Positions 1-9,786 of a stretch of 64,000 nt of DNA are shown here, in pieces. Position 1 is the first letter of the stretch, and each line of letters opens with the position of its first letter. The notes under the pieces were generated by a model, which was given only the letters and a program-made list of their open reading frames with translations, was not told where the DNA came from and ran no database searches. Position numbers and translations under genes: made by a program. Source of the DNA: DATBJJ01 sp963750915 (GTDB lineage Bacteria > Acidobacteriota > Vicinamibacteria > Vicinamibacterales > 2-12-FULL-66-21); contig CAVVSF010000006.1 of NCBI GenBank assembly GCA_963750915.1, forward strand, positions 1 through 64,000, written 5' to 3'.

Positions 1-1162
1 CTCGTGGATCGGATTAACCAGCAGATTCAGACGCAGATGGGCTTGCTGTCCAGTTACGAGCGAAGCGTTCAGCAGGGAGTCGAGAACTCTGCCAGCACGC
101 AGGAGCAGCAGGCGAATCTTCAACACCGTCAAGCGGATCTTCGATCTGATCGGCATCACCGGTGGCGCGGATGGCGGTGCCGTGGATGCCGCACAGGCGA
201 GGGCGGATCCTCGGAAGGCAAACGCTGGACCGCGCCGAACGCGAAAGGGCCCGCCCTTCTGGCACAGCTGGAAGTCGCCACCACCGCCCTTGCAGTCGGC
301 AGTGGACAAGCTATCGAGCGCCGTCAAGGGACACTACGACCGAGTAGCGGAAATCGACCGTCTGCGTCTTCACGTTAAGGACAACATCCTCTACTACATG
401 CAAGCCAACTGGCGTCAGGAGCCGCCGGATCAACGCTTTTTTCGGCTCTACAACATCGATGTCCCGATCGTGATGCCGGTGACCGCAGGACAAACAGTCA
501 ACCTCACTGACCGGTGGCGGGGCCAGAACCATGCCCCCTGGACTGAGGACTCTGCTCGGCAGTGAGGAGGACTGGGTGGGCACGTTGCCGATGCCCGACG
601 GTCACAGTGACGAAAAAGAAGCTGGTGGAGGTCGCTGATCTCGACAATGTGCTCGCCTACAAGGGGAACTACATGGTCTTTGCCCTTAAGGAGAACAACT
701 ACATCACCTTGCACATGATGCAGGACTACCTGGACGTGGGCGAGGAGCTCCTCTTGCGGGATCCGGACCCACCTGGGCGACCACGGAATCCAAGAGCTGC
801 AGGAACTGGCGACGGCCGTTAACAAGAAGGACCCGAACGAGTTCAACGCGCGCCGCGACGACTTCAAGAAGATGCTCATGGACCGGCTCACCTCGTCGCG
901 AAAGGACAATGAGCGTGTCATCGGCGCGAACCAATTCGCTCTACATCGAATGCCTCGTTGGCACGCATCCGCTGCTCGAGGACTTCAAGCTCATTCATCG
1001 CGCGCTCGATGTGAAGAAAGTGCAGGCCGAAGTGCGGCATGCGGAGTTGGAGAACATCCGGCTGGCGGCGAGGGCGCTCGAGGGTGAGCGTGAAGATCCG
1101 AAGATATCGAGAAGAAGGTGGTGATCGAGAACGCCCGTGGTCTCACGATTGACACGGAGTGA
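1..1162 (+). pseudogene. Frame-broken gene of unknown function, copy 1
   Basis: Coding-like sequence hops between the three plus-strand frames and continues off the left window edge. Readable blocks in order are a Gln/Glu-rich stretch (about 4-150), a block with LYYMQANW and RLYNIDVPIV (about 280-470), a lysine-rich block with VTVTKKKLVEVADLDNV (about 600-760) and a tail with THPLLEDFKLIHRALD (about 950-1110). The last piece reads KKVVIENARGLTIDTE before TGA at 1160-1162, one frame away from the THPLLEDF block. I do not recognise the family. At least five indels separate conserved-looking segments, with no obvious in-frame nonsense substitution. The same tail recurs at 1755-1955. Confidence 0.55.
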
Positions 1163-1754
1163 CGAGGCATCAGCTTTTTCAATGACCGCCGGAAGCTTTA
1201 TCAGTCGGCGGCGCCGACCCGTAAGCTATAAGCACTCGAGCGCGGGGCGACGCTGCGACGACATCCGCCAGGTGAACGTCCCCGGGATTTGTGTGTCGCG
1301 CGAGGTTGTGCGGATTCGCATCGGCGCCCCTTCGGCACCATCAACTGGGCGAGACCGTTGGTGCTCAATATTCGCGGAACACCCTGGTGAGGACAGCGGC
1401 ATCGGTGGGCTACGTCAGCGCCAGCGTCAGGGGGATCCGAGCCTTCTGCGGGTTCAGATTATGCTCCGGGACCATGCCGAGAGTGGTGTACCGGTGCCGG
1501 GAATCACCCGTCCGCCGCCGACGCGGCTCCCAATGACGAGCGCCGGGCCCTGACGCGGATCGGTTCGCCTAGGCGGCCGCGAGCAGGAGCAGTGTGACAG
1601 CACCTCCGCGGGCGTCCTCTGTCAGCGGTTTCAAGACCGAATTTGACGTTTTACAGCCGGCTGTGAGCCCGCGAATCTGCGCTGTGCAGGGAAAAGGGGG
1701 AGAGGGCCATGGCGGTGTCCGAGAACATGCCTTATGCTGACTAACCGACTGCCC
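1163..1754 (+). other. Unassigned degenerate sequence between two gene-tail copies
   Basis: No credible intact gene. Short coding-like fragments occur, for example FFNDRRKLYQSAAPT near 1165-1215 and TINWARPLVLNIRGTL near 1335-1390, in different frames. They could be the start of the gene that followed copy 1 before decay or sequence error. No promoter or RNA gene is visible. Confidence 0.3.
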
Positions 1755-1955
1755 TCGGCACTCACCCGTTGCTAGAAGACTTCAAGCTGATTCACCGCGC
1801 GCTCGACGTGAAGAAAGTCCAGGCTGAAGTCCGCCGCACGGAACTCGAGAACGTGCGCTTGGCCGCCAGAGTGCTCAAAGGCGAGTGCGAGGACCCCGAC
1901 ATCAAAGAAGATCGTGATTGAGGGCGGCAAAGGGCATGTCGTCGGTACCGAGTGA
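1755..1955 (+). pseudogene. Second copy of the unknown gene tail
   Basis: Only the last 65 or so residues remain. The block THPLLEDFKLIHRALDVKKV is identical in protein to copy 1 near 959-1018, and the following residues differ by a few conservative changes. Many synonymous differences separate the two DNA sequences, so these are diverged paralogues rather than a recent duplication. As in copy 1, the extreme C-terminus (KKIVIEGGKGHVVGTE, TGA at 1953-1955) lies in a different frame from the preceding block. Sequence upstream of 1755 does not continue the homology. The repeat protein at 1962 starts 6 nt after the stop. Confidence 0.55.
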
Positions 1956-1961
1956 GGTCGC

Positions 1962-2884
1962 ATGGCTATATCGAAGAAACAAAAGGGCATACAAGATCGC
2001 GGCACCGGGACCCGGCCACGGGTCGCTTTGGTGGCGCTCAGTGATTTTGGGGCGCCGCTCCGGGATTTTGGGCTTGACCGCGAGCTTTATATCCTGGCTC
2101 TGGTGAATCAAAGGTTGCTGGGCGATGAAGTAGCGATCACGCCCTCCAAGACCTTTCGCCGGCAGCAGAATCTGGCAGAGGCCAAGGCGCTTCTCGCCCG
2201 AGCAGATAAGGGGCAGAAGGTCTCCGAAGGCGACGTCGAGCGGTTGCAGCAGCGCCTATCCTCGACAGCGCGCCAGAAGTCGCTTCGAGGTCAGGAGTCG
2301 GAAGAGAAGGGCCTGGTTGAAGCCCTGGGCGAAGTCCGCCGCTCCCGCCTCGTGGCGGAGGCCAAGACTGCTCTTGCGCAGGCGGAGCAAGGTTCGCCTC
2401 GCCCGGGGCCCTACATCGAGGGATTGCAGCAGCGACTGCTCGGCATGGAGCAGCAGGACCAGCGCCTTGGTCGCGACTCGGAGGGCTTCCAACTCGCCCT
2501 TGCTTTGGGTGCAGTCCGACGTTCGCAATTGTTGGCAGAGGCCAATGACGTGGTTGCGCGCGCTGCAAAGGGACAGCGATTCCACGGAGATCGACTGTCA
2601 AGCTGCAACAGGCGCTGACCGGCATCGGACGTCAGGAAGAACTGCTCGGCCAGGAGAACGAAGAGCGGGAGCTGGTCGGTGAACTCGGCGAACTTCGTCG
2701 GTCGCAGCTGATGGCGCGGGCCAGAGACGTTCTTGCTCAAGCCGCGAAGGGCAAACGGTTTGGAGAGAAATACATCGGGAAATTGCGGCAAGATCTGGCA
2801 GGCTTCGGTCGTTCCGAGCAACTGCTCGGCCAGAAATCCGACGAGCTGGATCTCGCGGCCACCCTTGGCAGCCTGCCACGCTGA
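1962..2884 (+). pseudogene. Protein of four 60-residue repeats, frame-broken
   Basis: The ORF opens with MAISKKQKGIQDRG and then carries four helical repeats of about 60 residues. Each has an RRSQLxAEAxxxxAxA core, a KGQ-type turn, a LQQxL segment and a GQESEE-like segment ending in a leucine-rich LGEV or LGEL. Repeats 1 to 3 are in one frame; near 2599 a one-base shift puts the rest of repeat 3 and repeat 4 into another frame, ending with TGA at 2882-2884. The charged, heptad-like pattern suggests an extended helical or coiled-coil protein. No enzymatic motif is visible and the family is not recognised. It probably belongs with the upstream unknown genes. Confidence 0.5.
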
Positions 2885-2979
2885 CGCAACGTGCCGCCGA
2901 CTGCCTCCCAATCGCGCACGAGCTCGCTGGCAGCCGACCATGACCTCAGGTTCGAGAGCCCGCCGGAGGGGGACTCGCC

Positions 2980-3407
2980 CCGGAGAGACCCGGGCCCTGC
3001 TGAAGGTCTTCGACGCGTGCAACCAGGCGACCGCGATCCAGTTTGTGGACGAAGACTGCGGCGACTGCCGTTTCGCGTGCTGACCATCCAAACCGACAAC
3101 GGCGCCGAGTTTCAATCACGGTTTCATGCCCACCTAGACTCGCGCGACATCCGGCACGTCTATATCCGTCCCCGGACGCCCCACTTGAACGGGAAAAGTC
3201 GAGCGATCGCACCGCGTGGATGACCAGGAGTTTTACCAGCTGCTCGACAAGGGCGGCATCAAGGACGACGTCCACCTGTTCAATGACAAGCTTCGCGAGT
3301 GGGAGGACTATTACAATTACCACCGACCGCACGGGGCCCTCGACGGTCAAACGCCGTACGAGCGCCTACTCGCCAAAGCGAGAGCTGGAGTGTCAGCAGC
3401 GTCTTAG
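2980..3407 (+). pseudogene. IS481-family transposase, C-terminal remnant
   Basis: This is the integrase-core (DDE) half of an IS481-like transposase. It carries QTDNGAEFQSRFHAHL with the second catalytic Asp, then HVYIRPRTPHLNGK, then SHRVDDQEFYQLL with the final acidic region, and ends with the family signature YYNYHRPHGALDGQTPYERL. The reading frame shifts near 3060 and again between HLNGK and SHRVDD, near 3200. The N-terminal helix-turn-helix half is missing, because the sequence upstream is the repeat protein. No terminal inverted repeats could be defined. It is a non-functional fragment and indicates past transposition into this locus. Confidence 0.8.
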
Positions 3408-3424
3408 GACTCTACAAATTCAGG

Positions 3425-3449
3425 TTGGCGGAGAGGGTGGGATTCGAAC
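3425..3449 (+). repeat. tRNA-Ser 3'-end fragment (att-like repeat 1)
   Basis: Twenty-five bases match the 3' end (CCA, acceptor and T-arm) of the tRNA-Ser(CGA) gene at 41304-41394, in the same orientation. The core is GGCGGAGAGGGTGGGATTCG followed by AAC. No other part of a tRNA is present. Such fragments are what tRNA-targeted integrative elements leave at the far attachment site. Confidence 0.65.
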
Positions 3450-3479
3450 TCTGTCAGGCCATTCAGATTCTGTAAGTTA

Positions 3480-4065
3480 CGCAAACCACATTGCCAAGGC
3501 TGCCGTGAATGCCGTGCCTGCCGTGGCGCCTTGCACCTCGTTGCACCACGGGTTGAGATCCAGCTTCGATACCGCCACGATTGCAGGGCGTCGGCTGTCA
3601 GCCAGCGCCACAGCGTCATGCCGTTGATTTCGGCCGCGAGCCCCCCGCGCGAACACCTCGCGGCGCAACTCCGGAAGACTGAAAGGCATGAGCGGCAGCC
3701 CGTGCTCGGACGGGTGTTCGCAGGCGAGACGCTTAACGGGGACGACGACGCTGGGGGCAAAAAGCGGGCTCGGCGCCCTCCACGCGGCCGCTTGTTGAGG
3801 CCCGCGACCCGGTCGCAACAGAAGCGATGACGCCACTTGCTGACGATTTGGCGCGGGGTATCGAGCGCGCCGCAATCTGGTCGTTGCCCAGGCCGGTCGC
3901 GGCCAGCAAGACGATCTTGGCGCGGATGACGTCGCGATACGGTGGCGTATATCGCCGCGCTTGCGCTTCGAGGGCGGCCCGTTCGGCCGGCGTAAGCTCG
4001 ATGACGTAGGGGGCTGTGCCGAGGCGTAGTTGTCGCGCTCCTGCGCGTACGTCAGCGTAATAGGA
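3480..4065 (-). pseudogene. IS630-type transposase N-terminal region, broken
   Basis: On the minus strand the segment reads VIELTPAERAALEAQAR, then YRDVIRAKIVLLAATGLGND, then RQIVSKWRHRF, which is the first helix-turn-helix of IS630-like transposases. After a linker it gives LPELRREVFARG and MTLWRWLTADALQSWRYRSW, the second winged-helix part. Frame shifts fall near 3860, 3760 and 3660. The DDE catalytic half is absent; the sequence ends at the att-like repeat near 3450. Its 5' end abuts the 3' end of the PAD remnant at 4121. Family assignment rests on these motifs only. Confidence 0.65.
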
Positions 4066-4120
4066 ACGCCGGAGTCTTGTCGCTACAACACGTCATCGTA
4101 TTGATACAACACAGCACTAC

Positions 4121-6844
4121 CTAAGGCGTCCTCAGCACGTTGGTGCCGCAGTGAATGCCGCCGTCGTGGACGTGGTATAGACCAGGAATCGACCCACTGC
4201 ACGGTGACGCCGAGCATGGTCAGGAGCGCGTGGGTGTAGAGCTGGAACACATCCACGTTGTTCTCGGGGATGGTGATTCGCGTCCAGTCCTTGGCGATGA
4301 TCCGTCCCTCGTCGTCGAAGACGCCGGGGTTGGCCTTGTCGATGGCATCCATCACCTCTTCGATCTGCCGATCGTAGTCGTCCTCTTTGGGGTGCGAGCT
4401 CTCGTCATCGCCCTGGCAGCAGTCGACTGGACATACTTGAAGGCGTCGAAGCCGTCCTTGAAGCAGTTGGCGAGATAGCCGAGATCTTCGTCGACCATGA
4501 TCAGGTGGTCGGTCCACGGCGTCCGGTACCTGGACGATCTGGTAGTAGGACGGGATGTCGAAGACCGAGAACGAGGCGTAGATGCTCTGGTAGATCGCGC
4601 GCCACATCTCCTTGAAATCGGGGTCGAGCTCGCTCGGCCGCCGATCGGGCTGGGCGACAGCGACACGTTCGCCGGCCTTGGTCCAGTGATGCGTGACGTT
4701 CAGCCCCTGGCGATCAATCCAGCGCTCGTCGACCGTCCGCCGGACGTAGGAAGCCAGCTTCGGGTTGTCCCAGGCATCGAGAAATGCGCCCAGCCACTGC
4801 ACCGCGTCGGCCGGCCGCAGCCGTGGGCCGATGGCTTCGGCACCAGGAGGTGCTGGCCGAGGGTCTGGATATTGACGAGGGTCTGGGTAACGGCGCTGGT
4901 GCTGCCATGCGCGAAATCGTCGACGTGATCGAAGAGTACCGGCACGCGGTGGACCGGCGTCCCCTTGAACTCGCGATCGAGCACCTTCTGCAGGATGCCG
5001 GGTGCCGCCTGCTTCCTATACGCCTCTGACGTCGCGTAGTGGGCGTAATACACGTCGTCCGCGAACGAGAGCTGGCCGGTCAGGAACAGGTCTTCGGCGG
5101 CGCGATTGGTCACCTTCAGCTGGCTGACCAGGTCGGCGCAGGTCATGAACGCGGCATAGTGCGCGTTGACCTCATGCGCGCTGCCGAACACCATTAAGCG
5201 TCGATCGTCTCGGTAGGCGCTGTGAAAATAGGTGGTCTTAGCGTCCGGTGGAATCCCCTTCGTGAAGATGGCGAGGTCGTAGCGCTCGGTTGGTGTTGGC
5301 GACGTAGGCTAGATAGAAGCGCGGCGGCAGCTCGTGATAGCGGACGTCGGCCAGTCCCTCATGCCGCCACTTCTTGCCGCGCAGCGCGCGCGTCACCAGC
5401 ACACCGCCGCTCTGCGCCTCCTGCAGTCGCTCGAGCATCGCAATGGCCAGGCGCGGCGAGGCCCGGCAGATGGCGAACCGCTCCGGCGCCGACGGATCCT
5501 TGACGAACGTCATCAGCTCGTCGATGTGTCCGACCTTGAGCCAGCCGGTGTAGGCCGCGCTGAGCGGCTGCGCCTGGCGCGACGATTCTTGAGGAGGGTG
5601 GTGACGGCGGCCGACGTCACCGTGCCGGTCAGGATCTTGCCTTCGGGCAAGCCGCTCATCGGCGGCGACACCTCGATATTGCCGCCGTAGTTCGCCGGGC
5701 TGTGCAAGCGATCGAGCCGGTCGAGCAGGTCGTTCAGCTCCTGCTTGTTGTCGTCAGAGTAGGCGAACTGCTTCACCTTGTCGCCGACTCTGATGCTGAG
5801 CAGCATTCCGTCGGGCGCCGTGCCCAGGCCGGCGATGTTGCCGCCGTCGACCGAGGACACCGCCACGATAAGATGCGGGCGTCGTTGCTGCCGGCGAGGG
5901 CGCGATGCGCCGACAGCAACCGATTCTGCAGCTGTCCGAGCGCATCGGTCAGTTGGAACGACTGCTCGCTGACCCCCAGCTGCTTCAACATCGTCTTGGT
6001 CGCAGGACGGAGGGCGGCAAAGCTGGCGGGCACAATCGACAGGCTGTTCTTGAACAAGCCGACCTTGGCCTCGCTCGCGATACCGGTCTGGCGGTTGGGC
6101 ACGAGCACCTTGCGCGTCTCCGAAGTGGTGGTCTCCTCGTAGCGCAGGTTCCTGACTTCGTATCGCTAGTGCGCATCCACTATCTCGGCCCACAGCTGTT
6201 TCGTCTGGGCCACGACCTCCGGAGCGGGCTCCGCCGTGGGCTCGACCGGCTTCGGTTTCGGTTTGGGCAGCTCGGTGAACAGCTTCGGCACCAGTGGCAT
6301 CGCCGAGCGCGCCCGGCCCAGCATGTCCTTTGCCGAGAGGTCGGTGCCCTCGGTCAGCAGGTGTAGAACGTGGAACCGCCGCAACGCGCGGGTCAGATCC
6401 TCGAGGTTCTGCGGCGTGGACGCGACAGCAGGTAAAAGGCGTAGTAGCGATCCCAGGTGCCGGCCAGCTGCGTCTGGATCTCGTCGCTGGAGTAGAACGT
6501 CGCGATGTCGCCATCGAGCACTTCCTCGATGGCCGCGATCAGCGCCGCGTTGTCGCCGGGGTCGGCCAGTTGCTGGTCGAGGACCTTGTCGACTCGCAGC
6601 AGCAGCGCATCGTCCGCGAGGAAGTCGGTGGTGTACTCGTGAGTGTGGATGAAGTCGGCGATCTTGGTGCCGGCGTCGCGGGATTTCTAGTTCCAGTCAG
6701 GCTGCGGACCAGCTCGCCGACCGGGGTGTTGACCGGATCGCGATCGTCGGCGATGAAATTCAGCTTGCGTGAGTTTCGAGTGACCGAGTCGGGCGGGCGC
6801 AGCGCGACGAACTTGAAGACATCCGACTGAACAGGATCTGCCAT
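4121..6844 (-). pseudogene. Frame-broken gene with C-terminal protein-arginine deiminase (PAD) domain
   Basis: PADs hydrolyse peptidyl-arginine to citrulline. Reading across frames on the minus strand gives GGNIEVSPP (about 5660-5690), then GWLKVGHIDELMTFV with the catalytic His-x-Asp pair (His codon 5526-5528, Asp codon 5520-5522), then NIQTLGQHLLVPKP (about 4840-4890), and finally VQWVDSW, one frame shift, and HDGGIHCGTNVLRTP with the nucleophile Cys at 4148-4150 and TAG at 4121-4123. Order and spacing follow vertebrate PAD C-domains. The first half, from ATG at 6844 (MADPVQSDVFKFVALRPP) to about 5700, is not recognised. I cannot find the WFQDE-type motif holding the first catalytic Asp of vertebrate PADs. 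At least seven frame changes occur, so as given this is not one ORF. Confidence 0.75.
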
Positions 6845-7938
6845 GATCGTCTCTCCAGGAAAAAATGAAGGCGGAGCGGTCGAGACACCAGTGGCCGGAC
6901 GTGACCGCCGGCGGATCGCCCGTGGAGCTCCCGCTCATGCGCCTCAACGGTCCGATTCTATCGTCAGCGCTGCCGACGTCCACCGCGGCATGACCGCGTC
7001 TCGTCACGGTTTCGCCCGCCGACCATCCACTCACCATAACGGTGGCGCGCGACGATCGGTACTACCGCCATGGAGGCCGAGCGCTTTCAGGGGACGTTGG
7101 AAGCGGGCCTTTAGGTTCGTGCGGCCTTAGGCTTAGGTACCGTGTTGTCTAAATACGACCACGTATTTGAGCTCGGGGTGGTGTCGGCCTGAGCGCGCGC
7201 GGCCATGCTGACCCGCGATTTGGTCCTCCTGCACACGCGCGCCCCCGCATGGCGCGGACATTGACGGCCTCGCGCGACAACCGCGGGACGCGCACTGGCA
7301 GCACAAGACTTCTGCAGGAGGTCCTCAACGCCGAGCTCGCATCGCGCCACGAGCTGCGCATCCGGCACCGCCTCCAGGAGGCACGTTTTCCTGATGTGAA
7401 GACCCTCGACACGTTTGATTTCCCTGCGGCCGACGGGAAGTGCCACGCAGATCCCCCTGGCCCGCGGCCAGTGTGATAGCAGGAGTGATTGCGCGAGGCG
7501 CGAGCTCATAAGGCTTTCCTAACTAAACGTGCTCGATCAGGACTTTGTTGCGCCGTCAGCCGGTACCTCGCAGCTGTCGTGCTGCTCGAGAACCAGCCGC
7601 GACGATTCTTTGAGACCCCGAATGGAGTTCAGTTTCAGGTCGCGTTCCGTCATCGAGGCCCAGATTAGCGGACGAATTGGTGACCTTTGAGTGGCGAACG
7701 TTTGGAAGCATCATAGGCCCAGTTCCTTTTCTGCGGTCCGGTGATCTCGAACTTATAGATGAAGTGGCGCCGATAAGGCACCGCGCGAACGTGTCGACGA
7801 TCACGGAAGATCGCACGATCATCGCCCTATCTTCGAGCCTTTCGCGGTACGATAGGTGCCTGTCCTGGCGGACCACGAGCGTCGTAGTACCGGCGTTTGG
7901 TGGCTGTGCGGGCGCTTCTCGAAGGACGGATTCCCACA
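6845..7938. other. Mostly non-coding stretch upstream of the PAD-like gene
   Basis: This spacer separates the divergent PAD-like gene (starting at 6844, leftwards) from the outer membrane gene at 7939 (rightwards), so promoters for both should lie here, though none is clear enough to place. The only recognisable content is the IstB fragment at 7300-7476. The rest has short overlapping ORFs on both strands without consistent coding character. Confidence 0.4.
7300..7476 (+). pseudogene. istB: IS21 helper ATPase (IstB) N-terminal fragment
   Basis: The reading frame gives TRLLQEVLNAELASRHELRI followed by RLQEARFPDVKTLDTFDFPA. This is the N-terminal signature of IstB, the AAA+ helper protein of IS21-family elements, in which a helical region ends in a KTLxxFDF motif ahead of the ATPase domain. 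The Walker motifs that should follow are absent and the frame ends with TGA at 7476. No IstA gene is nearby. It is one more transposon scrap in the 3-10 kb stretch. The motif is short, hence moderate confidence. Confidence 0.55.
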
Positions 7939-8970
7939 ATGCACACGGCAGACCTCTCCCGCTTTCTCGTCGCCCTCTCCCTGTCGACCCTCGCCTCCAC
8001 GGCACTGGCCGCGGCGTCTCAACCCCTGCCGGCGATACGCGGTATCGTGGTCAATTCGAGCGGCGCGCCGATAGCGGGAGCCGTTGTCTCGCTTGACGTC
8101 CAGGGTCTGACGACCGTCACCGCGGCTGACGGGCGCTTCGCAATCACGTCCACTACGCCCGGGAAGCGGCGCGTCAGAGTCACGCTCGCGGGATTCGAGC
8201 CGTCAGAAGTCGTGGTCGTGCTGCCGGCGACGGCCAGTGAGGGCGCACTCGAGGAGTTGCGGATCACGCTCGTGCCCGCCGGGACGCAGGCTCCGTCCCC
8301 GCCCGCCAGAGATTACCGCTGGAGCTTCGATGCCGGGATTGGCTTTGACAACAGCATCAGCGGGAACATCAATTCGGGAGCGATCGGCACTCTGAACAGC
8401 CAGGCGGTGGTCTTCACGAAGAACACGTACGAGAACGTCTACGGTACCGGATTCCACCTCCGGTTCGGGGGCGGGTACTTGCCGAACGAAGTCACCGAGG
8501 TCCGGGCCTCTTTCACATATCAGTCGCTCGGCGCCGATCTCACGCGGATGGGCGACGTCGGGATCTCGAACCTGTACGGTCAGTACGACGACTACAAGAC
8601 ATTCGGCCTCGATTTCGGGTACCGCCGCTACTCGTCGCAGCGCTGGGGCCCCGTGACGCCGTACGCGGAAGGGACGCTCGGCATCGCGTTCATCGACGAG
8701 ATCGACGTCCTCCTTGCAGCACCGCAGGCGAACGTGGTGCAGAACGCGACCGATTTCTACGATCGCACTGCTGCGTTCACCCTCGGCGTGAAGGGCGGGA
8801 TCCTCCTCCCCATCGCCGATCGACTCGACCTCGACGTCCAGCTTGGCCTTCGCTACGTGACGGGACTCTCTCAGGTGGATGACCTCGTTGGTACCGGTCT
8901 CGAGGCCATCAACGACGACAGCGCGCGGTGGACGATCCCGTTCGTCATCGGCGTCCGCACCCGCTTCTGA
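7939..8970 (+). CDS. Secreted carboxypeptidase-regulatory-domain protein with predicted outer membrane barrel
   Basis: The ATG at 7939 gives a typical signal peptide (MHTADLSRFLVALSLSTLAS, cleavage near TALAAAS). Residues about 30-110 form a CarboxypepD_reg-like domain (IRGIVVNSSGAPIAGAVVSL, then ADGRFAITS). The remainder, from about 125, alternates aromatic and polar residues in short strands and ends in VRTRF with a terminal Phe, the usual C-terminal signal of outer membrane barrels. The barrel is too short for a TonB receptor (about 220 residues), so it resembles OmpW/OmpA-size porins. The role is unknown. It is one of few intact genes in the left 10 kb and has no operon partner. Confidence 0.75.
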   Translation: MHTADLSRFLVALSLSTLASTALAAASQPLPAIRGIVVNSSGAPIAGAVVSLDVQGLTTVTAADGRFAITSTTPGKRRVRVTLAGFEPSEVVVVLPATASEGALEELRITLVPAGTQAPSPPARDYRWSFDAGIGFDNSISGNINSGAIGTLNSQAVVFTKNTYENVYGTGFHLRFGGGYLPNEVTEVRASFTYQSLGADLTRMGDVGISNLYGQYDDYKTFGLDFGYRRYSSQRWGPVTPYAEGTLGIAFIDEIDVLLAAPQANVVQNATDFYDRTAAFTLGVKGGILLPIADRLDLDVQLGLRYVTGLSQVDDLVGTGLEAINDDSARWTIPFVIGVRTRF

Positions 8971-9202
8971 GGCGGCTCTGACGCTCGGAGGACTCGACGG
9001 CTCGGACCGTACGAGGTCGGGCCACTTGGCGCGCGACGGGGATGTCGCGCACGGCACGGTTCTCGGGAGATCGACATCGGTCAGCGTTGCCGATGCCACG
9101 ACGCTCATCGTCGGGCGTCGCTCCGGTCGAACCTGCGCGTCGCTGACGGGAATCAATAGCGCAGCGGTCTCCAGCCTGCGCCGGGCAAGTCAACCGAATC
9201 TA

Positions 9203-9427
9203 GTGGCCGAACTACCCAAGGCGGCGCAAGGCACCTTCGACGAACTGCTCGCGAGTGTCGAGCCCGACCTCGCCGCCATCGCGCGGCGCTTGCGGGCCAT
9301 AATCCGGGCCGTCGACGTGAGCACCGTTGAGACCGTGCGGCTCGGCGACAACGCCGCCACCTATGGCGTCGGGCCGAAGAAGATGACCGACGGCTACGCC
9401 TACATCATGCCCACGTTTTTGCCTTAA
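9203..9427 (+). pseudogene. Truncated DUF1801 protein
   Basis: From GTG at 9203 the frame reads VAELPKAAQGTFDELLASVE and then AIIRAVDVSTVETVRLGDNA and YGVGPKKMTDGYAYIMP. This matches the N-terminal half of DUF1801 (YdhG-like) proteins in order and spacing. After YIMP the family continues with a glycine-rich NLGFYxG segment, but here TFLP and TAA follow, so the C-terminal half is lost. The function of the family is not established. Confidence 0.6.
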
Positions 9428-9558
9428 AAGCCGCACCTGCGCGTCGCTGACCATGAGCCTCCAGGCTCTCAGCGTCACACAGACCAGCCGGCTGACCCGT
9501 ACGGCAGATCTAGTTGTCGTCAGGCGGCAGATTTAATTGTCGCCGCGCAGATGCCGCT

Positions 9559-9786
9559 TTAGCACCTGCGCTTGTCCGACTGGGCAACTTGCAGGAAGCG
9601 ATCGACACCCTGGAGCGAGCCTACGACTCCCGCGCACCCTGGATCGGGTTCATCAACCAGCCGGAGTGGGATGCGCTATTGCCGGATCCGCGCTTTCAAG
9701 CGCTCCGCCTCCGCCTCGGTCTGAGCGATGAAATCAAAGCACAGATGGCTGCCGCCCGCGCGGCCGCGCGAACCCGTTCAAAGTAG
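9559..9786 (+). pseudogene. C-terminal tail of a TPR protein
   Basis: The frame reads GNLQEAIDTLERAYDSRAPW and then NQPEWDALLPDPRFQALRLR before a charged tail and TAG. This ending (one TPR helix pair plus a WDALxPDPRFQAL motif) is common at the C-termini of TPR-containing kinases and winged-helix regulators in Acidobacteria. No start or upstream domains are present, so it is a remnant of a much larger gene. Confidence 0.5.

Noticed and set aside
1060..1955. Programmed frameshift shared by both unknown-gene copies
   Set aside because: The shift points lie near each other but no slippery heptamer or following structure is common to both, and many other indels occur around.
1..2884. Phage tail or type VI secretion locus
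   Set aside because: Coiled and structural-looking pieces only; no sheath, tube, baseplate or ATPase motif was found.
3425..3449. A tRNA-Ser gene at 3.4 kb and another at 15.5 kb
   Set aside because: Only the 3' end is present; no anticodon or D-arm follows.
4121..5700. Porphyromonas-type (agmatine-deiminase-like) PPAD
   Set aside because: The GHIDE and HCGTN motif order and spacing fit the animal-type PAD domain better.
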